Positions 49,037-61,995 of a stretch of 64,000 nucleotides of DNA are shown here, one piece after another. Origin of the DNA: Sphagnum magellanicum (lineage: Eukaryota; Streptophyta; Sphagnopsida; Sphagnales; Sphagnaceae). The stretch covers positions 6,969,061-7,033,060 of the forward strand of contig CM038912.1 of the NCBI GenBank assembly GCA_021904315.1. Direction: 5' to 3'. The notes beneath the pieces are model-generated. The model saw only the letters and a list, made by a program, of their open reading frames with translations, ran no database searches and was not told the origin of the DNA. Made by a program: the position numbers and the translations under genes. The stretch's first letter is position 1, and every line of letters begins with the position of its first letter.

Positions 49037-52000
49037 CATTGATGGTTGGTAGTTCACTCTTGCTTGCATTTATAGGATCCAAAAGTATGTATCCTTGTTC
49101 AAGGTCAATTTTATACAAGAAATTGTCTTTGAGACCAAAAGGTCAAGAAATTGACTACATTAGTGCATTTAGGCTTCACATTACCAGTGACAATCAATTG
49201 ACATAAGGTCAAAATATTAATATATTTAAAATTTACTTAAACATTGGTAATCCATGATCATACAAATTATCTATGAAATCATTTTCACTTTCATTAATTT
49301 TAGAATATGAAATTTAATTCTTAGTTATTAAAACATTAATATTTTTAGTATCCATGATGTTTGTTTTGGTATTTTTATTGTTTCAAATGAATTCGTCTTT
49401 CTAACATCCTCCAATGTCTTTCCTACCATGCTTCCTAACGACCTCTAATTTGAAAAATATGTTAAATCAAAAATATTTTCAACCCTACTAATGCCTAAAA
49501 GTGTCCCTTATGTATTTCTTGGTGTCCTTCAACATTGTATCCAACATTCTCAAGCTTCAACATCTTTGGTGCCCCCCCCCCCCCGGCACATTGTTCAAAA
49601 AAAAATAATCATGTCCAACCCAATGCCAATAGTGTTTCCAATATGTCTTTTCAACATCCTTGCCATTGCTTGAAGTTGTTATTGTATCATTCCTTGTTGA
49701 CATTCTTGTTTTTTAATTTCATAATATTGTTTGGGTGTGTTTTTGTTGTTGACCAAGTTAAGATCATTCTTAAATCAAAATAATTTGAATTTTGAATAGG
49801 GATGTTCGAATTTGGAAATATTTTCTTCCTATCTTGGGATGTCCTTTCAAGACCTTGGTCTAAGAACAATCTAGTGATTTAAAGGTTCAATAAATTTTGG
49901 AAAAATAAGTCAAGTCTTAATGAATTCTAAAAGAAACCAAAGTTGAAACGGGAAATCTATTCGATTGATTTGAGGAAAAAAATAATTAAAAAGGACGAAA
50001 AAATGTTTACCCATTCCAAGGAGAGGGTGGTTAGAAAAGGTAAAATAAATAAAAGTTCCACCCCCAAGTCATGTATAAAGGTGATATTAAAAGATTGTTC
50101 AATGCCACTTCCCATTAAATATTAATAAATGTAATTTTTAGAATGAGTTTATTGAATCTAATTAATATCATAAATGTAACATTTATATAAATAATGTAAA
50201 CCTATCCAACTTTGACAAAAGGTTTTGATGGATATTTCATTTTCCATGTCGATTTGAACATGATTTTATTACAATTAAAATATTTCCACTAAAATATTAC
50301 AAAAAAGTTAAGATGAAATTTAATGGTTTTATTTATTTAAATCATCATTAAATTGAAAATACTGGTATTAGTTATTTTTAAATGTCAATAATTTAGTTTT
50401 AATAATATACTTATAATGGAACTTCATATTGATTTATTTGTAATTTTTATTTTCAATACAAAGCAAAAGCTATTATCATGTTATATTAATATTTATCACT
50501 TGTTGGAATTATGGACATTATGAAAATTTTATTATCATCAAATTCATTAAGAAAAATGTATGAATGTAGAATGTGGTTTAATTAATGGTTGTAAATGCAC
50601 CAAAACATGTTTTTTTTTTCATATGAACTCTTAAAACATTTAAATTTGCAATCATGGTGTGTAGGTCAAAAACACTAATTATAATTTAATATTCATCTTT
50701 CAAAATATAAATAATGTATTATTTAATAAGTCATTAAGCTTTTAAATGTAATTGTTGAATGAAAAGGTGAAACACAAATGCACTTAAATGTCAATCATGC
50801 ATTCTTAAATAACAAAATGCACAAAATTATTTTAAAGTCTTCAAAGCCTTGGTGTGATACATAGTGATAATAGGTTGAAAGACGTGATTTATGGTTAACA
50901 TGCAATTGATTTAACCACAATATTAAATCTTTGAATGTTGATTTTGAAATCAAAAGCCAAAATTTTGAACATGTTTCAACTACATAAAAAGTGAAAAATT
51001 TGAGTTCCATGTTGTTATGCACTACTAGTGACAATCAACTATTTTAATTTTTCTTATGTTTTCATATATTTATGTCAAGGTCAAATTTAATTTAAACTAA
51101 TATACATTTTATGGACATGAAAAGACACCATATATATATATATATCCATGTTGGTGAATAGGAAAAAGGAGTGGGGTACTTATAAGATGGAAGTAGTATC
51201 AAGAAAGGTGGGAGATAGTTATTATGAAAGTTAATAGGAAAAGGAAATAATTATACAAAAAAAAGTTATGAAATAGTTATGAAGTAATTAGGCTTGAAAA
51301 TGAGGTAGTTATTTTTTAATTGTCTTTAGAACGGTTCAAGGATGACCATACAACTAAAATGGTCATGTAGAAAGGACATATGAAACTTTTTGCAAAAAAC
51401 CCCATATAAACTAGTTCCTACGTCACTGGAATTTTTATTTTTTAAAAAACTAACAATTGTTGTCATCAACTTTTATAGTTTTCAAAATCTTACCCATCTC
51501 ATTTTGCACCCAATTTGCAAAGATTAGTGTTTTGCCCACAAACTATATCAACTTTTCTTTTTTTTGTTGTCTTTTTTTTTTTTAATGCCTTTTTGTAAAA
51601 CTTCTATGGCAATAAGCCATTCATCTTTCCATGCATTTAAATCAATTAATGACACACATTGAAAAAAAGTTGTAACTTCAACATATTCTTGGAACATGGA
51701 AAGCACGCATGATTTAATAGATTCATTATATTTTCAAGATTGCTTGAATAGTTTTGATTATTGTTATATGAAAGCAACTTCAGGTAAAAGCACACTACAA
51801 TGTACTTTTATGAAAGTCACAATGGTAGTTTTTTTGGTTTTGTCAAGTCTAAATTTTTACAACTCAAATGCATTTAAGAAATTCTAAAAATATAAGTTGA
51901 AAATTTGAAACATCTACTCTAGTCATCTTAACTTTGAAAAAAAATAATCAAAAAGTTCAATACTTAGTGAAAAATGGACTTTACAATGTTGGCCACATCT

Positions 52001-55000
52001 AATGTCACAATTTTTTTTTAATGGTTATGGATTTTTTTCTCTAGTAGATTTGGAAAAAACTTGTTCAAAATTTTGGGGGGACCTACAATGTAGGCTCATA
52101 ACAATTAAGATGAAAAAATAAAGTAAAAAAAGTTTTCTCATTTAAAAAAAAGTCAAAATGAAGACCTTAAAATTCACAAAGTCCATTTAGATATCCAAAT
52201 TGATTTTTCCAAGAGCCATATTTATAGATATGATTTTTAAAAGTTTAAATTAGAAGCACATGAATTTGGATATGAACAAAAATGTTAACTTCAACATGAT
52301 TTAAATGTTTGAATATGAAAATACACTACATTTGGACTCTGAAAATGGACTTTCAACCATCGTTTTTGGTCCACCCTAATGCGCTTTCACCCCTTCAACA
52401 CATGTTTGTAAAATAATTAATGAATTTCAAAATGTCAAGAATAAAATGTTTTTGAATATTCCAAAAGACTATTTATTTCCTTGATAAAAAATAATTTATT
52501 TGGAAAAAATAAATTTGAAAATAATAAGTTTTTTACAAATAATATAAAAGGTGTCAAAGATGCCAATGTACTACAATAATAAATAAAATGTAAATATGAA
52601 AATAACATTGATGTATAATAAATTATGTAATAAACAAGATGATTTTTTTTGTTCTAGTAGGCCATATTTTCCATATCGAAAAAAAATCACCAAATGAGTT
52701 TTAAAAGGTTTATATACAAACCATTTGATATCATCAAGTTGATTATTTTATGGCAAATTTCTCATTTTCTACTTCATACCTCAGTGTCAATAATAATATA
52801 AGTGTTTCTATAAATTGCAAGGATATTTTAAATTAATATAATAGAAAATCATTAATTTTTTATATTGTAAGTTTATCAAGAGCAATGACATTTGTAATGA
52901 GGACAACATTGGTCATTTACCCATAATGTTACTGATGTTTCAAATTGAATATTTAATTAATGAATTTCCACAAAAAAAAATGAAAAGATCACAAACTTAA
53001 TCAATTGTGAATACATAGAAAAATCATTTTTAATCAATAGAAGATTCATCCAAAGTTCTTTTTATATGTTTTGATAGGAAATTTTGAATTCTCGAACATG
53101 TTATTATCCCAAATAGATTGTTAATACAACATTAATTTTGTCACGAGATATGCACAAAGTTATTTTTGTTTATTTATTCATATTATGTACATAATCTTGT
53201 AATAATTATCAAATGTTATTTTGCATGTATAATGTATTGTAAACATTCATATATCCTTCTTCAATTTTGGTAATTAAAGATTGATTTTAGGAGACAATGA
53301 AATGTCAAATGTGGATTTCAAAAATAATATTATTCAGATATATACTTCTTTTAACCATTATTGTATTGATTTATTTTATATTACTACATCTTCAAATTGT
53401 TTTATCTTAGTTAAGTAACTTGATAAATATGTAGGTTCTAAACGTTTAGATTTTTTTCCTCTCTTTTGAAATATGAATATTCATGTCACTTTAAATATGT
53501 TTGTATAGCTACAAATGGATTGATATCTATCACTTGTGTTATATAGTAATGATGTGATGCATAAAACTTAGTTAGATTATCAAAACACATATTAACAATA
53601 CATTCATTTTTTTGGTTCACTAATTCTTTCAATCATTTCTTTTCACATAATGCACACATAATGAAGCGAACATCACTTGTTTAACAACTTAAGTGAATGC
53701 AAACCATAATGAAGGAGAAAAAAATATGTTCATATTAAAACATAAAAATTTATGAAAAAAATGCTCCATCAAAAACCCCAACCGACATGATAAAAACACA
53801 TATTTAATATCTTTGATTCTATGGTTGACCTTCATTATTGTTTTGCGTTTGAAACATATATATTTGAATGTTCTTGAAATGAAAGGCATTAATTCAATCT
53901 TATATGAAACTGAGGTGTGAACAACATGGCAATACAACTTGAATTGCATTTGAATTGAATTATAATTCAACTAAATTCAATTTCAATTCCTCTAAATTTA
54001 ATTTAACAATTGGATTAAGATTTAGTTGAATTGAATTTTATAACAAATTTGGGGTGCAAATTCATAGAAAAGTTATTCAAATTTTTCTTGTGAATATGGT
54101 GTTGAAAAAAAAAAACTTGAAAAATACACAAATCTAAAAAAACACCTTTCCATGCCTCTTCACTTGGGAATGGGCTAAGTAAATTATAGTTTGAAATTAT
54201 CCAATTTATAACAACAACGTATGGAATTGTCATATGAATGTTGGAAAGACTACCTTTGTTAAATCATCATGCTACCTTTGGATCATGTTTGGAATTAAAC
54301 TACCTTTGGATCATCTTGCTACATTATGTTAATTTGTAGTTAGATTTGGTGATCTAGTGTAAGAAAACCTTTACCTTAGTTAGGAGACAATTTGTGTGCA
54401 TGTTTTTATGTGTGTGATTTTGTTAGTTTTGATATTATTGGGCATCAATCTAATAATGTACAAAATATATTCATGAACATCATTGGATTTTAGTAAAAAC
54501 ACGTGTCCTAATTTGTATTGTACAATATACAATTCAAATATGACAATAATGAAAAAATTGCCAAATGACACAATTTAATTACTAAGCAAATTATGAATGT
54601 TCATCCTTTGTTAATGCACATATATGCATATGTCATGCAACAAATAGATAGTTCATCATGTGATGTTTTCACCATAGTATATGGAACAAATATTGCATTT
54701 GGATTTCACCTTGAACAATCTTGTTATATTTTATCACAAATGCAAACACATTTATGGAAATCCATAAACAACATATGCATATTTCCATTTCCAAGTATCC
54801 AAACACAAAAACTTACCACCCCTGTCAAATTAATATTGAACTCATCTTACTAAAACACTTATTTAGGGTGGTAGTGCCAAGATATGAAATATATTGTACC
54901 ATTTGTAATTTCAAAAGAACATTAATCACTTCATAGGTTTAAGGCAAACATATGATTGTCTTTTTGTTCTGGCTATTCATCACTAATTACATATAATGAA

Positions 55001-56100
55001 AAATAGAAATGATCATGTTTACACATGAACCATGAAATTAAGACATTTCATGGTTAAATTTTCACAATTGGAAAATACACTTATGCCTTTTTTTGGGTCA
55101 TTTGATCATTAATGGTAATGTGAAGCAACAATGAGCCCAAGTTTGTTTTGGAACTCCATAAAAAAAATTTAACTTTCAAGTGACTATTGTTGAACCACAT
55201 ACCACCATCTTGGTCATGACCACGTTTTCCAAAAAAATCGAACACAACTAAACATCCCTATTGTTAAAGGTAAAAATTCCTAGGTTAATTAGTGCCATAG
55301 GCATCCTAATAACTAAAAAGTTACTAGTGGTAAAAATTTACTAATGGTTGGTGGTAATCCACCAATCATGCAGGGATTTATGATAAAGATTATGATAAGG
55401 ATAAAAAGGGTTTATTTTCATGGAAGGCATGTGGACCTTATGTGGTATGGGAAAAGGGGGATTGGGAGGAGGATAAAAGGGGATTATGTATTAGTCCCTT
55501 GGAGTATTTTAGATTGGATATGTGGTTAAGAGAGTTCTCTTGAAAAAACGTGTTTATTTGACATTGAAGAGAGAAAAGGAAAGTATGGAAATACTATGTA
55601 CTCTTATCATTACAATGGAAAATGGTTGATGGATTCTCATGGCTCTTTGCTGATGTTTTTTTTAATATTTAAAATATGAGGAAAATATAGGGAAAATAGT
55701 TCATACTAAAACTATATAGAGTTTTGTTGTGCTCATATATTAGTTATGTGTTTCTTTTATAAGATTAATAATACTATCTACTCTTTGTAGTAGTTTATGG
55801 AGTAGGAAATAAGACGATAATTGCCATGGGAAAGTAGTAGTAAAGAAATAAACTTGAGATTTGAAGTTTGCAAGGAAAGTAACGTTGCTACGAATGGTAC
55901 GCAACGCACCTAGAAGGTTTAAAGGGGGCTATAAATGTTAGATGATACAACAAAAGGTTTGTAGGTGATACAAATGGTAGGCATAAGCTAAGGAGGTCTA
56001 TAGGCAGTTGCGGGTCTTCTTTCAAGTCTAGAAATGATGGTAGGTTGCAAGACAATAATTATTACAAAACCTTAGTTGTTGCAAAATAGTAGGTAGACAA
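49037..56100. other. AT-rich desert, no gene seen
   Basis: No frame exceeds 95 codons and none is recognised. The composition is strongly AT-rich with many A and T runs. A C run lies at about 49,575-49,584 and a short AT/TA run at about 51,132-51,145. The repeat R copy at 52.4 kb is the only structured element I could match. Confidence 0.55.
52395..52580 (+). repeat. Dispersed repeat family R, copy 3
   Basis: Begins CTTCAACACATGTTTGTAAA, followed by ATAATTAATGAATTTC, A/T-rich hairpin-like sequence and GTGTCAAAGATGCCAATG..CTAC, matching the 23.80 kb copy block by block. Confidence 0.7.
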
Positions 56101-56109
56101 AAGACAAGT

Positions 56110-57870
56110 ATCATTATCATGTTTCTCCATTTTTATTTTTATTTTTTTCTACCCAACATTTCCAATGTAACCCATCCAAGGAGTATAATTCCTTGCTAGC
56201 TACCAAATCCAAGACCTCATCAATGAATGGGAGAGGTATGGGTTTTTCTTTGTAAATGAGTTCAACCGCCTATAATCCACACAAATGCATAGTTTCCCTT
56301 TCTTCTTGAATCCAATGACAACGAGGGACAACCATTTGGTTAAACCTACTAGAACAATGAATTTGGCATCCAATAGTTAGCCTACATATTCACGCACCTT
56401 GCTAGCATAATTGGGAGTCATTCGATATCATTGCTATTAAAATGGTGTGGCCCCATCTTCCAACTATATTTGATGTTCACAAATGGAATAAAGGATACCT
56501 TTCATGTCTTGATAGCTTCAAGTAAACACATCTTTATATTTGTGAAAAAAAGCTTCAGCTCCTTTTCAAAAATCATCACCAACTTTGGACCTAACCTTCA
56601 TTAATTATATAACTTTTAGACTTCCCAAGTTAATATGGGTGATTTGTTCCTTGTGAATTAAGTTCCATCCAAGGATGGTATGCCCCTTGATTTGTTACCT
56701 AGTGGGCTTTTCATATACTTCTATTGAACGTTCCTTGGCTTCATGAAAATGGGTAGGATATACCTCCCTTCGGTCTTCACTTTGCTTAACCACGTCCTTG
56801 ATTGGTTTTGACGTTTGATCACCTTTCCTTAAAGGACCCACCTTGTAGCATTCAACCAAATGGGGAATGTTTCCCATGTCCAATTCCACAATGGATTATA
56901 ATTATGGGTGAGCCCGTAACATTTGGTCCTCTTCCTCATTGGTCAAATTTGGCATCCAATCATACATTTGAAGGGTTACTAATTGATGGCATGGTTGAAT
57001 TGAATATATATAACGTGGGTAAGGACTATCATTATTCTTCTTGCAACATATAAGGAGAGTAAGATGTGTTCCAATCATGATGGACCTTGGTTTGCCATAA
57101 TTAGGGTCTACTAAGTAACATGGAATACTTTTCATTGAGTCCTTCCATCCTTAGTACAATTGCAATGATAAGGAATTCTAACCCTAAAATTCAAATGGGA
57201 AGGTCCTTGAAGATCCCCATGGGCTACACTTGTTGTCGGTTTGCCATTTTCACCTAGAAAGGGGAATGTTACATTCCTTGCAACCCTATTTGTACACAAA
57301 AGGAATTTGTAATCATGTTTATTCTTGACCCCCCATCAACAAATGTGTCAATAACCCTATGCCCTACCACCTCAATGGTAATCATAGGCATTCGGGCATC
57401 TACCAAAGTAGCATGGCAAAGTCCCACTTCTTCCTTCACTTATGGTTCCTTTTCCTAGTGTAAAAGTGCATGGTGAGCCAAGTAATTGCCCAAACCCAAG
57501 GCTAACTTTAAATTTTATCTTGAAGACATAGTTACCCTAGTTTCTAGCCACCCTTAATTGTGGGCTTGTGTGGACCTTTGCGACCCTTCTTTAAGGATGC
57601 CTACTTTTTTGGTATTTGGTTTAGAAGTAGTGGATTATGCATATGATGTTAGAAGGGCTACAAATTGTTGTGGATTGTCCCCATAATTGTTGCCCTGGGC
57701 AAATGGGTGACCTTCCTGGAAGGGGGGTCAATCCCCAAACAAGTCTCCAACCTAGTGTTGCCAAGGCCCAACACATCCAAGAACTCATCTTTTCTAGGAA
57801 TGGGTCCCCATCATTGCTAAGGTCCTTGCCAATATAACCTCTTAGGTTAGGGGTCATGTCACCCTTAAAA
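56110..57870 (-). pseudogene. Ty3/gypsy retrotransposon pol remnant
   Basis: Minus-strand reading, with many stops and shifts. The protease part near 57,400-57,250 reads FVDGGSRINMITNSFCVQIG, like the family's LLDGGSGVN motif. A following block at 57,130-56,700 resembles the linker. The pre-RT part near 56,560-56,470 reads KYKDVFT-SYQDMKGI and CEHQI, and the reverse transcriptase N-terminus near 56,350-56,150 reads VVIGFKKKGKLCICVDYRRL, then FTKKNPY. The YVDD catalytic box and the RNase H and integrase domains are not seen; the element is cut off near 56,110. No LTRs were identified. Confidence 0.84.
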
Positions 57871-59360
57871 GGGTTAGGTAACTCTTCCCCTATCTTGGCT
57901 TATAATTGGTGGCAAAAGGTCATCATTTTTAGACCTAACTTTTGGTCTCCATGCCATCGTGTAGGTGCCAATGGGGAAGTAGGGCTAGGGATGCTTTGTG
58001 CAAGTTTGAGCATTATTTTCTATTGAAGATAGATTTTATTGAAACTAAATTTCTACCAAAGTTTTACTGAAATCAAATTTTCCTTACTAAAACTCATGTA
58101 TCGAATTTTTTTTACCAAAAACCTTGTTAATGAATCCGGTTTTTTACTACCAATTTAAATTAAGTTAATTTTAGGATTGATTTTTTGGGGATTGGGCTAA
58201 CTACATGTTCCACTGTTTCTGACTTTCTTTCTTGGAGGTACTTCAGGCTATGTACTTTTGAGGACTGTACGAAAATAAGTTTTTGAATAAAATTAATTTT
58301 TTCTTGCCATACTTTTGTACATAGAATTTTATGTGTTGTTTTCTTTTAATAATATGTTGTGAGTATTTTGTTTTTTGTATGCAAGGTCTTCTTCCTTGTA
58401 TTTGCTTTAGTTTTGTTTATGTAGAAAGTTTATGAAGTTGTCCTACTAAGATTTGACAATCCCTTTTTTGTTGAGTTTTTTGCTTACTTAAAGAAACTAA
58501 TGATTTTATCTTTTGTTCTTTTATTTTATTCCTTCCAAAATTTGGTAGTTCATCGAATGGCCTTAACATTTGGTAATAATGTTGGGGATATTGAATCCAT
58601 AATTTTTGGTTCATTATTGTTCCTATTTGGATAGATATTGGTTAAAACTATTTGACTCTACCAAACAAACCACAGATTTATTATTGTTGTTATTTGAACA
58701 AATAAAAATTAAAAACCAAAATAACTCGTAGATTACAACTTGTTTATATTCATTTACAATATGCCAACAATGGAATATGAAGAAACAAATGGAGCAAGTT
58801 TTGCAAGAAAATGCTCAAGTAGGTCATGTATAGGTAACCCAGGATGACTATAACAACCAAAGATCAACCCAAAGCCTTGCTGCAACCTTTCATAATGGGG
58901 AGCAAAACAAATTAAAGGATGTTATCGAAAATACCGAATTAAAAACTATATGACCTACTAGAAATCATTTGTGTTAGAATTGCGACACATTAAAATTAAA
59001 CCAAAAATTTCACAGGAATCGATTTGGGACCCTACTGAAAATAAAGTTTTTTGGTACCATGAGACCATTGTGACAAGTCCACACACCAAAGAGAGCAAAA
59101 TTGATCAACTCTAAAAGCAAATTAATGAACTGCATTGGTTTCAAAAGGAGCCTTTTGATGAAGTATAAAAGATGCAATCTTTCAGGATTAATATTTTGGA
59201 TGAAAAGGAGTTCCATTAGGAAATTCCACTGACCCTTATTTTTAACATTCATGCTTTTCCTCATGCATTTTTAATTTGTATTTTTTTATCAAAGTTCAAA
59301 TCACCAAACAAATGATTATCCTTATTAGTCTAGTCGAGTCTTACATAAACAAACAATACC
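57871..59360. other. Intergenic DNA, no gene seen
   Basis: Minus-strand frames of 65 and 84 codons (58,417-58,614 and 59,010-59,264) are unrecognised. The part next to 57,870 may be further retrotransposon gag or leader sequence, but no zinc knuckle was found. Confidence 0.45.
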
Positions 59361-59361
59361 A

Positions 59362-60229
59362 ATGAATCATAGACCTTATTTGGTATCATTGCCTATTCAA
59401 ATTTTTGTCCCAATGGTTCACAATTTGGTTTATCCTTCGTCACTACCAAATGTAGGTTGTAAAAAGCCAGTTATTCCACATGTTTTTGTTCCACTTACTG
59501 AAAATGTCATGGAGCAAAATTCGATAAGTTTTACAAATTCAATGTATCCTCATGTTGGACCTTATACACCATAGTTTAGGCTCAGCATGTTGGCATTTTT
59601 AGTTTGTTCAATGTGCAATTGAGTTCGATCAAGCCGTTAGTGAAGGAGTTTTTACATGCCATCACAGATTTCAATCCAAAAATTATAGAATTGATTGTGC
59701 AAGGAATTCCAATTTTCATAATCGAAAAAATGGTGGCCGAAATGTTCAACCTACCAAAAATAGGCATCATTAAATTATTGACCAAGCCAACCAAAAAAAA
59801 GGAAAGAGAAAAGGAGGCGGCCATTTATGGAAAAAACGTTCCACTAGAAGCACTTGTCGACTAGAAAAGATGGAAGGTTTCCTTTCCCAAAGGAATGTAT
59901 GTAGCCAAATTACTGACGTTAATTTGGGTAATCTGGTTGAAAGGCAATTGACTCACCTACGTGGTGAAAAAATTGATGAGTTTTGTAGTGTTGGCTGAGT
60001 AAGGGGTGAAGGTGAATTAGTTAGTTGCAGTCTTCAACAACCTTCACAATAGGTTGTGGGATTTGTCTGCACTAACAAAACCTAACGCAAGTAAGGACAA
60101 CATCGAATTTGAATATTTTCAAGTTGTAGACATCCTATTTCGTAATTGGTTTTTTATAGACCCAATTTTCATCTTACCGAAATTAAACGAGGAGAATGAA
60201 GGTGTTGCTAGACCATCATCAAAAGTTTA
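59362..60229 (+). pseudogene. Unrecognised decayed coding-like region
   Basis: Frames at 59,362-59,574 and 59,604-59,864 read as protein-like sequence. The second continues in frame past several stops to about 60,229, with readable stretches such as FNPKIIELIVQGIPIFIIEK, LPKIGIIKLLTKPTKKKERE, VAVFNNLHNRLWDLSALTKP and VVDILFRNWFFIDPIFILPK. The style suggests a retroelement gag or host-like ORF of a kind found in repeat-rich plant genomes. I do not recognise the family and give no function. It lies 1.5 kb beyond the Ty3/gypsy remnant and on the opposite strand, so it is not obviously part of it. Confidence 0.35.
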
Positions 60230-61780
60230 GGTTGTAAGAAGTAGGAGAGTTTTGGGAGTGTGTTTTTGGCACGCACCTATTGATATCCACAAGTAGATGA
60301 AAGACATTGAGGAAATCGATGGGATGAATACCCAATTAGAAACCTCAAGGCAATTGGAAATCTCACCCACATTTTTACCGATGTTGAAATTTTGGAACTT
60401 GGGTTGATTTCGTCCTTAGAATCCCATATTGTCACCAAGGAAGCGCATTTTGGTTGACATATGATTGGAAGTGCCAAGTCCACATAAGAAGCCTGTAGAA
60501 CATGAAGTCTAAGTCCGGTTTGGACTAAACAATTTTCTAGCACAAGCCTCAACTAAAATTGCATTTAATGCTTGCAAGTACTAAAATTCCTATAAATCCC
60601 TTTAGCCAATTACACCAATGCCTATAAAAAGAAGCAATTTTAAATAAGAGATATACCAAAATTATACCAAAATTCCACCAAGATATTTTTCCAATGGAAC
60701 CATTGCATAAAACTCATGAGAGGCAGTTGAAGACCACTACCCCTTTGATACATCATTTTCGATATAGGGTGAACTCTTCCCTCCCCCTACTAGAACCAAA
60801 AATGTTATCGTTCATTCATTTGCATCTTCACTGAAGTCGCTAAAGGACCACTTTCTTCGTTCAAAAAACTTTGTTCAAATGATGGGCAACATCTCCAATG
60901 ATTTTTGGTTGGTTGTAACTAAAAAAGTCTTTTGTAAAAGAGATATTGTAGAAAAGTTTACAGGAGGTAATCAAGTTGAAAGGCTAGCTCCAACACTTAC
61001 AGGCTACCAATCGACAACACTTTCTAACCATCTAACATCTATAGACTAAGCTACAAGTGGTTGCAAGGTAGGGTGGTTAACTTTTTGCATTGCAATCCAT
61101 TTTTTTGCAAAGTGCCGTGCATTTACAAGCTATTAACACATCATAAAAACAATAATTTTCCAAATTTGTGGCTAGATTTAGATTGTTAACTTGAAGAATA
61201 AGACATCTATCAAAAAATTATAACATATGTACACAAAATGTATAGTAATGAACTTTTGAAATTGAAAAATATGGACTTGTTTCTTGTTTGTGCCTTTACA
61301 TACATGCATTTTTGCATATGAATTTTATTTTAGATATATTATAGGGATTAAATATATGATATTTTAAAACAAAAAGAACATATGTGCCAAAAAATTACTA
61401 GAAAAAATTTAACCAAAAAAATGTTATGGACTTTTGAATGGCTTAAAATGAACCATATTTTCGTAAGTCCATTTCATAATGATTTTTTGGTGGATTTCAA
61501 TTTTTATTTTCTTAACATGTACATTGAAAAATTGTTAATAATGGCAATTCTTCATATGGACTTTTTAGTCCATTAGCCACCATGTAATTTCTCCCCAAAT
61601 TAATGATATAAAAATAAATTACCATTTTAACATTACCATATGAACTTTTAGGGAGTGGAACATCCATTGAAAATGAGCCACTTTAGAGTGCATACACATA
61701 TAAAGTAACAAAACTAGGTAGTTACTTGAGTAATTCACCCAAAAAAATCATAATAATATGATGAATCAAAATTTTATTAG
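60230..61780. other. Intergenic DNA, no gene seen
   Basis: Possible continuation of the decayed coding-like region up to about 61,050 (for example SLKSLKDHFLRSKNFVQMMG on the plus strand), interrupted by many stops. Nothing is recognised. Confidence 0.4.
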
Positions 61781-61784
61781 TTGA

Positions 61785-61995
61785 AAATGTGGTGCAATGG
61801 TTAAGGATTTGATACCCCAACATGAGATGAGGAGTTCAAATTCTCAACTTTGCAACCTATTTGTATACCCAACCTAGGCCTAGGTTGCTCATGCTAGGCT
61901 AGACATCATAAGCTATGCCTAAGTTTTTAGGTTGCCGATGGCTAGGCAAGGATTGAGACCCCCCAACATGAACAAAAAATTCCACATGACTGCAT
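61785..61995 (+). mobile_element. SINE-like element (tRNA-derived), copy 2
   Basis: A-box-like TGGTGCAATGG at 61,790-61,800 and B-box-like AGTTCAAATTC at 61,833-61,843 are about 32 bp apart, the normal tRNA promoter spacing. Downstream come GCAACCTA, CCTAGGCCTAGGTTGC and GCCTAAGTTTTTAGGTTGCC, also found in order in the minus-strand copy at 3.72-3.94 kb. A functional tRNA is excluded because the arms do not pair properly. The 3' tail and target duplication are unresolved. Confidence 0.55.
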
